Shown piece after piece: positions 5,687-7,351 of a stretch of 7,351 nucleotides of DNA. The position numbers and the translations under genes were made by a program. The DNA is taken from contig DCPZ01000077.1 of the NCBI GenBank assembly GCA_002323795.1, positions 1 to 7,351 of the forward strand, given 5' to 3'. A model generated the notes under the pieces. The model was not told where the DNA came from, ran no database searches, and worked only from the letters and a program-made list of their open reading frames with translations. Position 1 is the stretch's first letter. Each line of letters starts with the position of its first letter. The stretch comes from Flavobacteriales bacterium UBA1531. Its GTDB lineage: Bacteria > Bacteroidota > Bacteroidia > Flavobacteriales_D > Sanyastnellaceae.

Positions 5687-7351
5687 ATGCGCTCATTTGT
5701 TTCAGTACGTTTTACCTCTGTACCCACCTTCTTAAGCAGGTTGGGGGCTTTAGCTGCACTTTTGGGAACTGTATCTACCGTTTGTAGCCAAACGAATTTC
5801 TCTGATGTTAGCAATCAACTTAGCATACTCAGCGACCATACAGGGGGTTATTTGGGTGCGGGATTAAGCGTTGCTGATTTCAACGGTGACGGAATCGATG
5901 ATTTGAGCTTAGCACATCACGATGGCTATTTAAAGTTTTACTTGGGCAATGGTGAGGGTTTTGAGAATTATCTACTCAATCTTTCGGATTATCCTCACGA
6001 AGCAAAATCAATCATTTGGGTGGACATTGATAATGATGGTGATCAAGATTTATTCATCACTTATCGGTTGGAGCCGAATCGCATGTACTTGAATCAAGGA
6101 GATCTGATCATGCAAGATATCAGCAGTTATTGTGGCATCCTCATGGAGAATCGCAGGAGCTATGGCGCCAGTTTTGGGGATTACGACAATGACGGTTTAG
6201 TGGATTTGTTTGTGGCCAATTATGTGAGTGGATCTGATGCGCCGTTTAATGAGCTTTACCATAACCTTGGAAATGGTCAGTTCGAAGAGGTAACGTTTGA
6301 GTTGGGAATGGGACAGGCCCTGCAGCAAAATTTTCAAGGTCATTGGGTGGATTTCAACGAGGATGGTCTGCTCGATCTCCATCTGATTCGAGATCGATTG
6401 TGCTTTGATAATTACTATTATGAACAGCAGCTGGATGGGTCATTTGTAAATACGGCGAATGAACATGGCTTGGACCTCATGGTGAATGCGATGTGCACGT
6501 CAACCGCTGATTTTGATCGTGACAATGACCAAGACCTGTACATTGCTGCGGGAATGTTCGAAGGTAATTTTTTAATGGTCAATGAAGGAGGCAATTTTGA
6601 ACCTTATGAAACGGTTACAGGAGATAGTGTTGCTGTGCATCTTACCTCTTGGGCTTCCACATGGTTTGATCCAGACAATGACGGATGGGAGGATTTGCAC
6701 GTCTGCACAGGCTTCAGTGTTTATACCAATTATCCCGGGATATTCAATCAATATCCGGATGTGCCAGATCAGTTTTTCTGGAATCAAGGTGGGACTTTTG
6801 ATGAGGATGATTCGGGGATGTTTGATCCCAATGTCCTGTCTTTCTCCTCTGCGTCTACGGATTACAATTCCGATGGCTTTCCGGATTTGATTACCAATTC
6901 GGTAGGTGAATTTGTTCAGGTGTTGAAGGCAGAACCGAATAGCAACCGCTGGTTAAAAGTCCATCTCGAGGGAACACAGAGCAATCGCGATGGCATTGGT
7001 GCGACAATCCGCATTTATAGAAATGGATTGCTTGGGAGCAGAATGACACATTGCGGAGAGAACTTTTTGTCCCAAAGCAGTCGGTGGGAACATTTCGGAT
7101 TGGGGTTAAGCACCATCGTGGATTCCCTGGTCATCGATTGGCCGTCAGGGATCAGTGATCGATATTACGATATCGAGCCAAACCAATCCATCATGGCAGT
7201 TGAAGGGGAAACCTCGGGAGATGTACCTCCTTGTTCAGGTCCCGTTTGTTACGGCTGCACTTACCAGATTGCCTGCAATTTCGATTCCGATGCAAACGAA
7301 GACGATGGCAGTTGTGATTTTGCCTGTTGGACAGATGCCGTGGCATGTGGT
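5687..7351 (+). CDS. Secreted FG-GAP/VCBS and ASPIC/UnbV (CRTAC1-like) protein, tandem paralogue of gene 2, 3' partial
   Basis: The frame is open from ATG 5687, the only in-frame ATG after the stop at 5639-5641, to the window end (555 residues). The N-terminus is a 35-residue signal peptide (hydrophobic LGALAALLGTV, likely cleavage VCS|Q). The mature protein is collinear with gene 2, including DHTGGYLG near the start. Seven calcium-loop motifs begin at 5876, 6023, 6179, 6350, 6509, 6668 and 6860; the fifth has Asn for the loop Gly (DFDRDNDQD). An ASPIC/UnbV domain spans about 6944-7207 (RWLKVHLEG, SNRDGIGATI, FLSQSSRWEHFGLG, WPSG, final NQ). One Cys repeat follows (7253-7315). Aligned to gene 2, about 43 residues are missing, so the stop should lie about 130 bases beyond the window, after a predicted dockerin-like module. 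Codons lean to AAT and TAT, unlike gene 1. The duplication with gene 2 is old, since the proteins have diverged substantially. Ligand and role are unknown. Confidence 0.93.
   Translation, partial: MRSFVSVRFTSVPTFLSRLGALAALLGTVSTVCSQTNFSDVSNQLSILSDHTGGYLGAGLSVADFNGDGIDDLSLAHHDGYLKFYLGNGEGFENYLLNLSDYPHEAKSIIWVDIDNDGDQDLFITYRLEPNRMYLNQGDLIMQDISSYCGILMENRRSYGASFGDYDNDGLVDLFVANYVSGSDAPFNELYHNLGNGQFEEVTFELGMGQALQQNFQGHWVDFNEDGLLDLHLIRDRLCFDNYYYEQQLDGSFVNTANEHGLDLMVNAMCTSTADFDRDNDQDLYIAAGMFEGNFLMVNEGGNFEPYETVTGDSVAVHLTSWASTWFDPDNDGWEDLHVCTGFSVYTNYPGIFNQYPDVPDQFFWNQGGTFDEDDSGMFDPNVLSFSSASTDYNSDGFPDLITNSVGEFVQVLKAEPNSNRWLKVHLEGTQSNRDGIGATIRIYRNGLLGSRMTHCGENFLSQSSRWEHFGLGLSTIVDSLVIDWPSGISDRYYDIEPNQSIMAVEGETSGDVPPCSGPVCYGCTYQIACNFDSDANEDDGSCDFACWTDAVACG

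Noticed and set aside
5771..5791. Lipoprotein signal (lipobox Cys) in gene 3
   Set aside because: The residues before the Cys are S-T-V, which do not fit the L-[AS]-[GA]-C lipobox, whereas VCS|Q fits signal peptidase I and parallels the A|Q end of gene 2.
6582..6890. 102-codon plus-strand open frame overlapping gene 3
   Set aside because: It lies in another frame within the conserved FG-GAP region of gene 3, its translation has no recognisable domain, and gene 3 is supported by its match to gene 2.
1..7351. tRNA, rRNA, CRISPR array, insertion sequence or prophage signals
   Set aside because: The three coding regions fill all but about 180 bases, and the repeats seen are in-frame protein repeats rather than spaced DNA repeats or inverted termini.

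Overview
The window holds three consecutive plus-strand genes for large secreted proteins and nothing on the minus strand. The repeat style (cysteine-bracketed GCT...A.NY...A...DGSC units), the A|Q-type signal peptides, the absence of Shine-Dalgarno sequences and a TTTG/TAnnTTTG-like promoter all suggest a marine Bacteroidota, probably a Flavobacteriales lineage of the Cryomorphaceae/Crocinitomicaceae kind. That placement is inference from style, not from a marker gene.

Layout. Positions 1-3729 are the 3' part of a very large, cysteine-rich, almost Lys/Arg-free mosaic protein. It alternates three module types and ends in a 27-residue Cys-bracketed, single EF-hand, dockerin-like module. A strong intrinsic terminator (3748-3780) follows. 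Positions 3814-5589 are a complete secreted protein with seven FG-GAP/VCBS-type calcium loops, an ASPIC/UnbV domain (CRTAC1-like family), one cysteine repeat of the same kind as in the first gene, and the same 27-residue C-terminal module. After a 97-base gap with a candidate Bacteroidota promoter, positions 5687-7351 hold a tandem paralogue of the second gene. It is cut by the window end just after its cysteine repeat. It was easy to miss because it has no stop codon inside the window.

How they fit together. The proteins share no enzymatic motif. They share export signals (seen for genes 2 and 3), many acidic calcium-loop motifs (D-x-[DN]-x-D-G), a common cysteine repeat and, in genes 1 and 2, a common C-terminal module where a type IX secretion (T9SS) sorting domain would often be. 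The most interesting reading is a set of extracellular calcium-stabilised surface or matrix proteins that use a shared non-canonical C-terminal tag. No function beyond that can be asserted from the sequence.

The gaps between genes are short (84 and 97 bases). No RNA gene, CRISPR array, insertion sequence or attachment site was seen.
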